Positions 54,166 to 62,698 of a stretch of DNA of 64,000 bases are shown here, one piece after another. The notes under the pieces were generated by a model. It ran no database searches. It saw only the letters and a program-made list of their open reading frames with translations, and was not told the DNA's origin. The first letter of the stretch is position 1; every line of letters starts with the position of its first letter. Source of the DNA: Bacteroidaceae bacterium (lineage in GTDB: Bacteria; Bacteroidota; Bacteroidia; Bacteroidales; Bacteroidaceae); contig JAGAQH010000024.1 in the NCBI GenBank assembly GCA_017622815.1, positions 62,001-126,000 on the forward strand. Direction: 5' to 3'. A program made the translations under genes and the position numbers.

Positions 54166-55710
54166 ATGGATAATCAAACAGCAAATACCAAGCGCATAGC
54201 GAAGAATACCATGATGCTATATATCCGCATGCTTTTCGGCATGCTGGTATCGCTGTATACCTCACGCGTTGTGCTTAGCACTTTGGGAGTTGAGGACTTT
54301 GGTATCCAAGGAGCAGTAGGAGGTTTTGTGGCGATGTTCTCGCTTATATCAGGCTCCCTTTCTTCGTCAGTTAGCCGTTTCTTGACTTTTGAGCTTGGAA
54401 AAGGGGACAAGGAAAGCCTGAAACAAGTTTTTTCCACCTCGTTGCTTATCCATATTGGTTTGGCAATAATTGTGTTTCTATGTATTGAGACGTTTGGCGT
54501 ATGGTTCCTCAACAACAGGATGGACAACATTCCTGTAGATAGGCTATATGCAGCAAATTGTTTGCTGCAGTTCTCCGTTGTTTCGTTCATGCTTGGTTTG
54601 GTAAGCGTTCCATATAATGCATCTTTGATTTCGCATGAAAAGATGGATGTCTTTGCCATGGTAGGCATAGTTGATATTGTAATGAGACTATTTATAGTTC
54701 TGTCGTTGAGACTATTACCTGCAAACGTAGACAAGCTGATTATATATGCATTGATGGGAATGTGTTGGAGTTTAACTTTGCAGGCTTTCTATATCTATTA
54801 CTGTAGCAGGCACTTTGAGGAATGCAAGGCAAAGCCGGTCTTATATAAGTCAAAACTAAAGTCAATGACAGGTTTCGCTACATGGAATTTCATTGGTTGT
54901 ACAGCTGGTTTATTGAAGACATCTGGTGTAGATTTATTGCTTTTCCAGTTTTTCGGTCCAGTTTTAACCGCTGCAAAAAGCATATCCGGTACGGTAAATG
55001 GTACAATAACGGCATTTGCCGGAAATTTCATGACTGCCCTTGTGCCCCAGATAACCAAGTCATATGCAGCGGGAGACTTGAAGTACACTCTTTCTTTGGT
55101 GGAGAGGGGGAGTCGATTCTCTTTTTACGTGATGATGTTTTTTGCCATCCCGATGATGTTTGAAACGGAATTCGTGCTGAAAATATGGCTGAAGGAGTAC
55201 CCGCAATTCAGTGTGATCTTTGTTAGACTGATTCTTGCGTTGTCATTGTTGGAAATTCTCTCCAATACTCTCGTTAATTTGCAAAACGCAACGGGAAAGA
55301 TTCGTAACTATCAGTTGGCAGTAGGGACGACCTTGTTAATGAACTTTCCGTTGTCTTATATAGCATTGGAATTAGGATGCCCCCCTGAATCAACGATTAT
55401 TGTTGCTCTATTTGTGGGAGTGTGTTGTCTTCTTTTGCGTTTGTCGTTCTTGCGGAAATCGGTTGGGCTTTCAATAAGAAGATATTTACGGAATGTATGT
55501 CTAAATGTTTTGGCGGTGACTATTTTAACAATCATCCCAACGTATGTAATATATAAACTTATACCAGACATGGGTTGGTTCCAGTTCATAGCAGTAGGCA
55601 CGACAAGTGTAGTTTCCAGTATTTTGTCAATATTATATGTAGGATGTACGTCTAATGAAAGGCAATTTTTTATAGCCAAGGCGTGTGCATTGAAAGATAG
55701 AATAGTGTGA
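54166..55710 (+). CDS. Wzx-type oligosaccharide flippase
   Basis: A 514-aa polytopic membrane protein of the MOP/polysaccharide-biosynthesis superfamily. Twelve to fourteen hydrophobic helices are visible, and the N-terminal NTMMLYIRMLFGMLVSLYTSRVVLSTLG is a typical family start. It should move undecaprenyl-linked repeat units across the inner membrane. The stop overlaps the next gene by 4 nt (ATGA). From here on the DNA is visibly more AT-rich than upstream. Confidence 0.88.
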   Translation: MDNQTANTKRIAKNTMMLYIRMLFGMLVSLYTSRVVLSTLGVEDFGIQGAVGGFVAMFSLISGSLSSSVSRFLTFELGKGDKESLKQVFSTSLLIHIGLAIIVFLCIETFGVWFLNNRMDNIPVDRLYAANCLLQFSVVSFMLGLVSVPYNASLISHEKMDVFAMVGIVDIVMRLFIVLSLRLLPANVDKLIIYALMGMCWSLTLQAFYIYYCSRHFEECKAKPVLYKSKLKSMTGFATWNFIGCTAGLLKTSGVDLLLFQFFGPVLTAAKSISGTVNGTITAFAGNFMTALVPQITKSYAAGDLKYTLSLVERGSRFSFYVMMFFAIPMMFETEFVLKIWLKEYPQFSVIFVRLILALSLLEILSNTLVNLQNATGKIRNYQLAVGTTLLMNFPLSYIALELGCPPESTIIVALFVGVCCLLLRLSFLRKSVGLSIRRYLRNVCLNVLAVTILTIIPTYVIYKLIPDMGWFQFIAVGTTSVVSSILSILYVGCTSNERQFFIAKACALKDRIV

Positions 55711-56966
55711 TGCTTCAGCTTACCAACAAACAAGATTGTTGCGGATGTCATGCCTGTGCCTCCGTATGTGCCAGACGTAGCATAACTATGCAGGAAGACA
55801 ATGAGGGTTTTCTGTATCCTGTCGTGGACGTGAACACCTGTACTGATTGCGGTCTTTGCGAAAAGGTCTGCCCAGTCATTAATCAGGACGAACCACGTAA
55901 ACCATTGAAGGTATATGCCGCCAAGAATAGAAACGAGGAGATACGCAGACAGAGTTCCTCTGGTGGTATCTTCACTCCCTTGGCAGAGTCTGTCATCCGT
56001 GAGGGCGGTGTTGTCTTCGGTGCCAAGTTCGACAAGGATTGGAATGTCGTGCATGCATGGACGGATACAATAGAAGGCATTGCCGACTTCCGTGGAAGTA
56101 AATACGTGCAGAGCATAATAGGTTGTACTTATCGTGAAGCGCGTGAGTTCTTGAAGCAGGGCCGTAAAGTTCTCTTTTCCGGTACCCCATGCCAGATAGC
56201 AGGGCTCAGAAAGTTCATGCGCAAAGAGTACGACAATCTGCTTACCGTGGATGTCGTATGCCATGGTGTCCCCAGTCCCTTGGTATGGCGGAAATATTTG
56301 GAAGAAACAAGGGAAAAACTTCGCGCGGAGAGCGACGCTGGAAAAAATACGGTTTCTTCATCTCTAATGGATTTGCCCGTCATAACGGGTATATCTTTTA
56401 GAGATAAAACACATGGCTGGAAAAAATACGGTTTCCGCCTCCGCTATGCCGCCTCTAAGGCGGCCGGAAATACGGTTTCCGCCTCCGCTAATGATACAGA
56501 GTGTACTCTGTTGCAGCCATTCCCTGAGAATGTGTTTATGAAAGGTTTCTTGTCCAACTTCTATCTCCGCCCCTCTTGTTATGATTGTTCTTCCCGTACA
56601 GGTAAGAGTGGTAGCGACATCTCCATTGCCGACTTCTGGGGAGTGCAAAACTATTACCCTGAATTTGATGACGACAGGGGGGTTGGACTTGTTCTTGTAA
56701 ATTCGGACAAGGGCAGAAAGGCGTATGAACAGACAAATTCCGATAGCATTGAATCTACATACGAACAAGGACTGAACCAGAACCCATGCCTTGAACACAG
56801 CGTGGCAAGGACAAAACATGTCAAAACTTTCTGGGATAACTTCTCCCTTAAGGGGATAGATGCAGTGGAGGACATCATTTGTAAGATGAAACCAGGTGTG
56901 ATTATTCGCCTTTATAGGAAGGGAAGACGTGTGGCAAAAAGAATGGTGCATGCTTTATTTAGGTAA
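55707..56966 (+). CDS. F420H2-dehydrogenase beta-like Fe-S protein of a polysaccharide locus
   Basis: A 419-aa protein with two [4Fe-4S] clusters at the N-terminus (C11, C14, C17, C21 and C45, C48, C51, C55) and the FrhB_FdhB N and C domains typical of coenzyme F420 hydrogenase beta subunits (FSGTPCQIAGLRKFM, VVCHGVPSP, GYGF-like HGWKKYGF). Such proteins recur in gut Bacteroidetes capsule loci beside pyruvyl transferases; the actual reaction is not known. A segment encoded at 56340-56492 carries three copies of a ~30-bp DNA repeat in different frames, giving extra serine-rich residues. Confidence 0.85.
   Translation: MMLQLTNKQDCCGCHACASVCARRSITMQEDNEGFLYPVVDVNTCTDCGLCEKVCPVINQDEPRKPLKVYAAKNRNEEIRRQSSSGGIFTPLAESVIREGGVVFGAKFDKDWNVVHAWTDTIEGIADFRGSKYVQSIIGCTYREAREFLKQGRKVLFSGTPCQIAGLRKFMRKEYDNLLTVDVVCHGVPSPLVWRKYLEETREKLRAESDAGKNTVSSSLMDLPVITGISFRDKTHGWKKYGFRLRYAASKAAGNTVSASANDTECTLLQPFPENVFMKGFLSNFYLRPSCYDCSSRTGKSGSDISIADFWGVQNYYPEFDDDRGVGLVLVNSDKGRKAYEQTNSDSIESTYEQGLNQNPCLEHSVARTKHVKTFWDNFSLKGIDAVEDIICKMKPGVIIRLYRKGRRVAKRMVHALFR
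56340..56492. repeat. Triplicated ~30-bp segment inside the Fe-S protein gene
   Basis: Copies at 56340-56369, 56419-56450 and 56465-56492 share GGAAAAAATACGGTTTC plus a CCGCCTCCGCTA-type end. The middle copy encodes the family-conserved GWKKYGFRLRY; the outer two are read in another frame (GKNTVSSS and GNTVSASA). The open frame is kept across all three. Confidence 0.8.
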
Positions 56967-56986
56967 AGGATAAAAGTTCTTTTTTT

Positions 56987-58105
56987 ATGAGAATAGGAAT
57001 AGTTACATTACCATTGCATACAAACTATGGGGGGCTGCTGCAGGCCTATGCATTGCAGACAGCATTGAGACGTATGGGGCATGAGGTGGAACATCTGCAG
57101 TTGCCGGTAGAATTCCATACTTTGCATCCTAATTGGAAAATGCCGATGGTATATTGTAAACGTGCAGCAAGAAAGTTTTTTTGTGGTGAACGCAATATAC
57201 CAATTTTTATGCATCCTCATAAGTGGATTCGTATAAACACTGATGCTTTTATTGCTTCTCACATCTGTCCAAGATATTTGAATGAAGAAGAGTGGACAGA
57301 AGATCTTTCCAATGAATATGATGCTATTATTTTTGGAAGTGATCAGATATGGCGTCCGATTTATGCCTATCCAATAGAAAAGTATTTTGGCTCATTCCTA
57401 GGTAATTCCAAGATAAAAAGGATTTCTTATGCACCATCATTTGGAACGGAGGATAATGAGTATTCAAAAGAACAACTTTCACTTTGTCGTAACCTGCTGA
57501 GTAAATTCAATGCAGTCTCAGTACGTGAGAACTCTGCTGTTACAATATGCAAGGAACGTTTTGGAGTAGAGGCAAAACATGTACTTGATCCGACAATGCT
57601 TCTTACTCATAAGGACTATGAATGCATCTTCAAGCAAGCAAATACACCAAAGAGTGCGGGTACGCTTGCAGTATATGTCTTAGATGATAATCAGCAAATA
57701 GATTCCTTTATAGAAAAACAATCGTTACAGCAAGAACTGACACCATTTAGAATTAACTCTAAAGTGGAGAACTATAATGCAAAGCTATCAGAACGTCAAC
57801 AACCACCTGTAGAGCTATGGTTGAGAGCCTTTCATGATGCCCAATTTGTTATTACCGACTCTTTCCATGCTTGCGTGTTCTCTATCCTATTCCATAAACC
57901 TTTTATATGCATAGGAAACAAGAACAGAGGAATGTCAAGGTTTCACTCATTGCTATCAGACTTTTATCTATGTGACAGATTAGTGGATATTAACGATATA
58001 GGGAAATATGAAGAGAAGGAAATTGATTGGAGTGGAGTAGACCGCGTTCTGGCACAAAAACGTGAAGAAGCATTTAGTTTCTTAAATCAGGCGTTGCAAA
58101 GTTAG
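56987..58105 (+). CDS. Polysaccharide pyruvyl transferase family protein (first copy)
   Basis: A 372-aa PS_pyruv_trans member. It begins MRIGIVTLPLHTNYGGLLQAYALQTALRRMG, and has IIFGSDQIWRP, SVRENSA and the C-terminal FVITDSFHACVFSILFHKPFI typical of the family (CsaB/WcaK-like, GT-B fold). It would add a pyruvate ketal to a sugar from phosphoenolpyruvate, although many members have not been tested. It is 20 nt after the Fe-S gene. Confidence 0.88.
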   Translation: MRIGIVTLPLHTNYGGLLQAYALQTALRRMGHEVEHLQLPVEFHTLHPNWKMPMVYCKRAARKFFCGERNIPIFMHPHKWIRINTDAFIASHICPRYLNEEEWTEDLSNEYDAIIFGSDQIWRPIYAYPIEKYFGSFLGNSKIKRISYAPSFGTEDNEYSKEQLSLCRNLLSKFNAVSVRENSAVTICKERFGVEAKHVLDPTMLLTHKDYECIFKQANTPKSAGTLAVYVLDDNQQIDSFIEKQSLQQELTPFRINSKVENYNAKLSERQQPPVELWLRAFHDAQFVITDSFHACVFSILFHKPFICIGNKNRGMSRFHSLLSDFYLCDRLVDINDIGKYEEKEIDWSGVDRVLAQKREEAFSFLNQALQS

Positions 58106-58188
58106 ACACGATAACTAAGAACAAAACAATTGACAAGGATTTAAACGAAGGCAGAAACTGATAAAATACCACTGCCAAGACGAAAACA

Positions 58189-58554
58189 ATGACCAAGAAG
58201 CCTCGCAATTTTAGGGAATATCAAGTGTGGCAGGACGCAGTGGCATTCTCCACTCTCGTATATAAGCAAACGAGTGAAATGCCTTGGTTTGAGAAGAAAG
58301 GTATTTGTGACCAAATACAACGCGCAGTCGTATCTATCGCCTCAAATATTGCCGAAGGATCAGCAAGACCATCTGATGCAGAATTCGCCCATTTCCTGGA
58401 TATAGCGTTAGGCTCTGCCTATGAAGTAGAAACACAGCTCCTCATGTCCCATAAAATAGGATATATAGATGCAGAAAACTATGAATCCTTAAATCAGAAA
58501 ACAATCTCAATAGAGCGCCAAATAACAGGCTTAATAAAAACGATAAGAAAGTAG
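58189..58554 (+). CDS. Four-helix bundle protein (S23/avd-like)
   Basis: A 121-aa helical protein of the TIGR02436 four-helix bundle family, recognisable by FREYQVWQDAV, QIQRAVVSIASNIAEGSAR and FLDIALGSAYEVETQL. The family is often called 'S23 ribosomal protein', but it is not ribosomal. Relatives are accessory proteins of diversity-generating retroelements; no such retroelement is visible here. It interrupts the sugar-gene run and is flanked by gaps of 83 and 147 nt. Confidence 0.9.
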   Translation: MTKKPRNFREYQVWQDAVAFSTLVYKQTSEMPWFEKKGICDQIQRAVVSIASNIAEGSARPSDAEFAHFLDIALGSAYEVETQLLMSHKIGYIDAENYESLNQKTISIERQITGLIKTIRK

Positions 58555-58556
58555 CA

Positions 58557-58640
58557 ACAATCATCGTCATCGTCTTCGTTAGGACACTTCGTCATCGTCA
58601 TCGTTATCGTTATTGTTTTCGCCAATCATCTTCGTTGATA
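58557..58640. repeat. CGTCAT/CGTTAT short tandem repeat tract
   Basis: Imperfect triplets (CATCGTCATCGTCTTCGTTAG, CGTCATCGTCATCGTTATCG) lie between the four-helix protein and the next glycosyltransferase. They have no coding role that I can see. Confidence 0.6.
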
Positions 58641-58701
58641 AAAATTATCCGCGCCAGCGACTTCGCTCACCACTAACCTTTAACCACTCATAGTTATAAC
58701 C

Positions 58702-59688
58702 ATGCCTAAAATATCAGTCATAGTCCCTGTATATAATACAGAAAAATATCTGCATCGCTGTGTTGACAGCATCCTTGCTCAGACGTTTAGCGATTTTGAA
58801 CTGCTATTAATTAATGATGGCTCAAAAGATAAATCGGCTACAATTTGTGATGAATACGCAGCTAAAGATTCACGTGTGAGTGTGTTCCACAAGGAGAATG
58901 GTGGTGTAAGTTCCGCACGCAACTTGGGCTTGGACTGTGCAAAAGGAGAATGGATTACTTTTGTGGATAGTGATGATTGGCTTGGTAATAAATACTTAGA
59001 GAATTTAATTATAAATGTCAAAAGGAACATAGAGCTCGTAATATCTTTTTCTTATTCTGTTTTTAAAGATAAAATAGGTGAATCAAAATATGAAAGTAAA
59101 GTTCTCAATAGTGATGAATTCAGTTTATTGTTTACAGAATATGATTTGTCCTGGAGAACCTCTCCTTGGAGCAAATTATATAATAATAAGATAATTAAAG
59201 AAAACAAGTTGATTTTCAACGTAAATATGCCAATAGGTGAGGACTTGGTTTTTTTATACGAATATATTACATGCGTAAACAAAATATACATAAGTGGTCA
59301 GTCGTATTATTATTATTTTGCTGATAATGAGAATACTTTGACAAAAAAAATAAATAGTACTTTAGTTGAGCAAGAATGCTTGTATATGGTCAACAAAACC
59401 GTTAATGCTCTTTTACAAAAAAAGAACATATGTAATAAGGAGGCACTTGATAGAGTACATTGTTTAATGTATAGTTACATTAATAGAGTTTTAAACTCTT
59501 TATATTACAATAATCTTTCAAGAAAAGAACGCTTGAATGTCCTTAATGGAATAAACTATACATCCTATTTGTATTTTTGGAGCATACGAAAAAACAACAT
59601 AAAGGAAAAACTGTTTGTCTTCTTGATTAGCAATAGGTTGTTTTGTGTATATGACATTTTACGTCAAATGAAAAAACTCATAAAGTAA
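58702..59688 (+). CDS. GT2 family glycosyltransferase
   Basis: A 328-aa GT-A fold enzyme: VIVPVYNTEKYLHRCVDSILAQT, LLINDGSKDKS, NGGVSSARNLGLD and the metal-binding VDSDDW. The C-terminal third has no membrane helix and is AT-rich in codon use. It adds a sugar from a nucleotide sugar to the growing repeat unit; donor and linkage cannot be read. The next gene starts 1 nt after its stop. Confidence 0.9.
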   Translation: MPKISVIVPVYNTEKYLHRCVDSILAQTFSDFELLLINDGSKDKSATICDEYAAKDSRVSVFHKENGGVSSARNLGLDCAKGEWITFVDSDDWLGNKYLENLIINVKRNIELVISFSYSVFKDKIGESKYESKVLNSDEFSLLFTEYDLSWRTSPWSKLYNNKIIKENKLIFNVNMPIGEDLVFLYEYITCVNKIYISGQSYYYYFADNENTLTKKINSTLVEQECLYMVNKTVNALLQKKNICNKEALDRVHCLMYSYINRVLNSLYYNNLSRKERLNVLNGINYTSYLYFWSIRKNNIKEKLFVFLISNRLFCVYDILRQMKKLIK

Positions 59689-59689
59689 A

Positions 59690-60661
59690 ATGTATAGCAA
59701 TTTGCTTCAATATCTACATGCTAATAACATCTGCTATGAAACCAATGTTTCTTTAAAAAAGAAAACGTGGATTCATAGGGGGGGGATGTGTGATGTCTAT
59801 ATTTCTCCTGTCAACAGAAAAGAATTGATAGGTGTCGTTAGGCAATTATATCATCAGAAATATGATTTTTTGGTTATCGGACATTCTTCAAACATCTACA
59901 TCTTGAATTCATGTAATGTTTCGGTAATCGTTTCTACAAAAAAATGCAGTAATTATGAAATAAAAGATGGTCATATTTATTGCGATGCAGGTGTCGGTGT
60001 CATAAGACTGGCAAAGGATATGACCAAGCATGGGATAGCAGGTTTCGAGTACCTGACAGACTTACCGGGAACGGTGGCTGCTGCAATCTACAACAATGCT
60101 TCATGTAAGAAAAATAGTATTTCCCAATTGCTTGTCTGTGCGGACGTCATTCTGCCAGATGGTCGGCAAATAACCCTTTTGCCCGATGATTTTGGATTCG
60201 TTTATAGAGGGTCTTGTATGAAACGAAAAGAATTGCTTGGTGTTATTGTTGGTCTTATCCTTAAAGCAGAACCTGGTAATGCTTTGCAATTGCAGAATAT
60301 TTCATCTTCCAATATTGCAGAACGTCGTTTGCTGTTGGAGTCGTATGCAAAGACATTAGGAAGCACCATGAATAATTGCTTCAGTAAAGGGAGAATGCCT
60401 TTGCATTATTATCTGGCATATAGATTTTACAATTTGTGGTTGAAATTGAATAAGAACAATGAAACTCAGAGACGAATAAAATGCAAAGACTTCATTTGTA
60501 AGATATCAGGTTATGCCGATATTGCAAGATATGTCTCCAATGAAGATATAATTATATTTATTTGGAAAGATGAGAAGGCCGATGCTGCATTCCCGCGTTA
60601 TTTGGAATTTATGGATAAAGTATATAGAACACAGGATTTAGAAATAGAAGTAGTAAAGTAA
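59690..60661 (+). CDS. MurB-like FAD-binding protein in the polysaccharide locus
   Basis: A 323-aa protein related to UDP-N-acetylenolpyruvoylglucosamine reductase. The FAD domain has IGHSSNIYI (GSSN-type), GVGVIRLAKDMTKHGIAGFEYLTDLPGTVAAAIYNNA and FGFVYRGS (YR-S motif). The MurB catalytic segment, normally G-S-x-F-K-N-P, is not found (GSTMNNCFSKG). It therefore resembles a MurB derivative and not the housekeeping enzyme. A role in reducing an enolpyruvyl or related sugar, in concert with the pyruvyl transferase genes on either side, is inference. Confidence 0.75.
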   Translation: MYSNLLQYLHANNICYETNVSLKKKTWIHRGGMCDVYISPVNRKELIGVVRQLYHQKYDFLVIGHSSNIYILNSCNVSVIVSTKKCSNYEIKDGHIYCDAGVGVIRLAKDMTKHGIAGFEYLTDLPGTVAAAIYNNASCKKNSISQLLVCADVILPDGRQITLLPDDFGFVYRGSCMKRKELLGVIVGLILKAEPGNALQLQNISSSNIAERRLLLESYAKTLGSTMNNCFSKGRMPLHYYLAYRFYNLWLKLNKNNETQRRIKCKDFICKISGYADIARYVSNEDIIIFIWKDEKADAAFPRYLEFMDKVYRTQDLEIEVVK

Positions 60662-60665
60662 TACT

Positions 60666-61682
60666 ATGGCAAGAATCAAGTTGTTGACAATACATTGGGG
60701 ACAATCTTATGGCGCTGTTATGCAGACATATGCTACAAGTAAGTTGCTGGAAAAATATGGGCATAATGTAACTGTAATAAATATAATTAATCCTCGATTA
60801 AAATGGCTATATACAAAATTGCGTGCATTTTTATGTATCATTATTGGTTATCAGTTCCTGAGGTTCAAGAAACGATATTTCCCAAATTTGACTTCTAGAC
60901 GGTATAGTCTGAAATCAACCAATCTTAATGATGTAGATTATGTTGTAGTAGGCAGTGATCAGGTTTGGAATAGAGATATAACTACTCCAATGGATTTGCA
61001 ATTTTTTCTTAAGGATTGCTGTGTCAAGAAAGTTTCTCTTTCATCAAGTTTTGGAAAAAATGTTTGGACAGAAGATTCAGAATATACATTACAGGTTAAA
61101 GAACTCCTGAATTCATTTGATGCATTGTCGGTTCGTGAATATAGTGGAAAAGAGATACTAGAAAAGACTTTTGGTATAGAATCAACAGTGCTGGTTGATC
61201 CAACATTGGCGTACGGCAATTTCGAAGACCTTGTATTGGATAATAATCCTAAAAAACACATTTATACTTTTTTTGTAAATCAAATTTCTAATTATGAAAA
61301 GATCGTAAATGAAATATCTGCTCAAACTGGGCTTGATGTTTTCAGACATACCAAATTTTCATATTATTTAAAGAATGGCCCACGGCATTGGCTTACATAT
61401 ATAAAAAATTCATCATGTGTCATAACCGACTCATTCCATGGGGTGGCTTTTAGTATAATCTTTAAAAAGGATTTTTATGTACTCTGTGGTGAGGCTAACA
61501 AGTTTGACCGAGTTTTGAATTTGTTGTCTTTGTTAGGTTTGGAAGATAGATATATAAGTTCAATAGAGGAGTACGAAAAGAAAAAGAATTCTATCTGCGA
61601 AATTAATTATGAAGCGGTTTTCCATAAGTTATCTGTGGAGCAGAAACGATATGGTGACTTTATTCAAAGGTATATTAAATAA
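60666..61682 (+). CDS. Polysaccharide pyruvyl transferase family protein (second copy)
   Basis: A 338-aa PS_pyruv_trans member: ARIKLLTIHWGQSYGAVMQTYATSKLLEKYG, YVVVGSDQVWNRD, LSVREYSG and the end motif CVITDSFHGVAFSIIFKKDF. It is only distantly similar to the first copy, so it is not a recent duplicate. It starts 4 nt after the MurB-like gene. Confidence 0.87.
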   Translation: MARIKLLTIHWGQSYGAVMQTYATSKLLEKYGHNVTVINIINPRLKWLYTKLRAFLCIIIGYQFLRFKKRYFPNLTSRRYSLKSTNLNDVDYVVVGSDQVWNRDITTPMDLQFFLKDCCVKKVSLSSSFGKNVWTEDSEYTLQVKELLNSFDALSVREYSGKEILEKTFGIESTVLVDPTLAYGNFEDLVLDNNPKKHIYTFFVNQISNYEKIVNEISAQTGLDVFRHTKFSYYLKNGPRHWLTYIKNSSCVITDSFHGVAFSIIFKKDFYVLCGEANKFDRVLNLLSLLGLEDRYISSIEEYEKKKNSICEINYEAVFHKLSVEQKRYGDFIQRYIK

Positions 61683-61741
61683 TCATTGTCGGAGATGCTT
61701 AATGATGAGAATGATTATTTGCATCAAAATAGATTCTTTAT

Positions 61742-62698
61742 ATGGAATATACAGTTGTTATAAGAACTTTGGGTAAGGCTGGGGAAAAGTATCAGACGAT
61801 GCTTGATTCTTTGAAGGTGCAGACAATACCCCCCCAAAAAATTTTTGTATACATAGCCGAAGGGTATCCCATCCCAAAGGAAACAATCGATGAAGAACGC
61901 TATATCTATGTTAAAAAAGGGATGGTGGCACAACGCGCGTTGCCATATTCTGAGGTTGAAACCGAATATATGCTCTTCCTTGACGATGACCTTGCATTTC
62001 CTCCCGATACTGTAGAACGCATGTTCCAGCTCTTGAAGGAGCATAATGCTGATGTCATTTCTCCCGATATCTTTCCTAATGCACAGCGTCCTCTCAAATC
62101 TGAATTGATGATGACCATATCGGGAAGGATGAGAGCACGTAGGTTTGACAAGATATGGGGGTATAAAGTAATGCGTACTGGAGGGTATTCTTACAATAAA
62201 TATCCCTGTAAAGAAGTGTATTTTTCTCAAACCAATGCAGGTGCATGCTTCCTTTGTCGCAAAAAAGACTTTCTAAGCATTCATCTTGAAGATGAGTTGT
62301 GGTTAGATAGTACATCATATCCTTTAGGAGAAGATCAAGTCATGTATTATAAAATGTACCTAAAAGGGATGAAAATCCTTACATGGTACAAGAATGGCTT
62401 TGTACATTTAGATGCAGGAGGAAATACGTCTCCGGGAAAAAAACAGAAACTAATATATGCTGATTTTCGTTTTAAAACCATCTTTTGGTACCGCTTTATT
62501 TGGCAGTGTGAAAAGAGTCTGTTGATCAAATTGTGGAGCATTGTTTGCATAATTTATACTTTCGGATTTGCTTTAGGTATCTCCCTACTTAAGGGAGAAT
62601 GGAACATATTTCAGTTGAAACGAGACGCCATAAAAGAAGGCATCGCTTTCATACATAGCGAATCCTATAAAAAGTTACCAAAAGTTTGTGTTTCATGA
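61742..62698 (+). CDS. GT2-type glycosyltransferase with C-terminal membrane helix
   Basis: A 318-aa protein. N-terminus YTVVIRTLGKAGEKYQTMLDSLKVQT; the DxD-like site is MLFLDDDLAFP; GEDQVMYYKMYLKGMKI follows. One or two hydrophobic segments near 262-283 (LIKLWSIVCIIYTFGFALGISLL) suggest membrane association. It transfers a sugar to the repeat unit; donor unknown. Its TGA overlaps the next ATG by 4 nt. Confidence 0.86.
   Translation: MEYTVVIRTLGKAGEKYQTMLDSLKVQTIPPQKIFVYIAEGYPIPKETIDEERYIYVKKGMVAQRALPYSEVETEYMLFLDDDLAFPPDTVERMFQLLKEHNADVISPDIFPNAQRPLKSELMMTISGRMRARRFDKIWGYKVMRTGGYSYNKYPCKEVYFSQTNAGACFLCRKKDFLSIHLEDELWLDSTSYPLGEDQVMYYKMYLKGMKILTWYKNGFVHLDAGGNTSPGKKQKLIYADFRFKTIFWYRFIWQCEKSLLIKLWSIVCIIYTFGFALGISLLKGEWNIFQLKRDAIKEGIAFIHSESYKKLPKVCVS

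Noticed and set aside
53935-54177. 80-aa minus-strand frame between the antiterminator and the flippase
   Set aside because: No promoter, no recognisable motif, and it crosses the flippase start codon.
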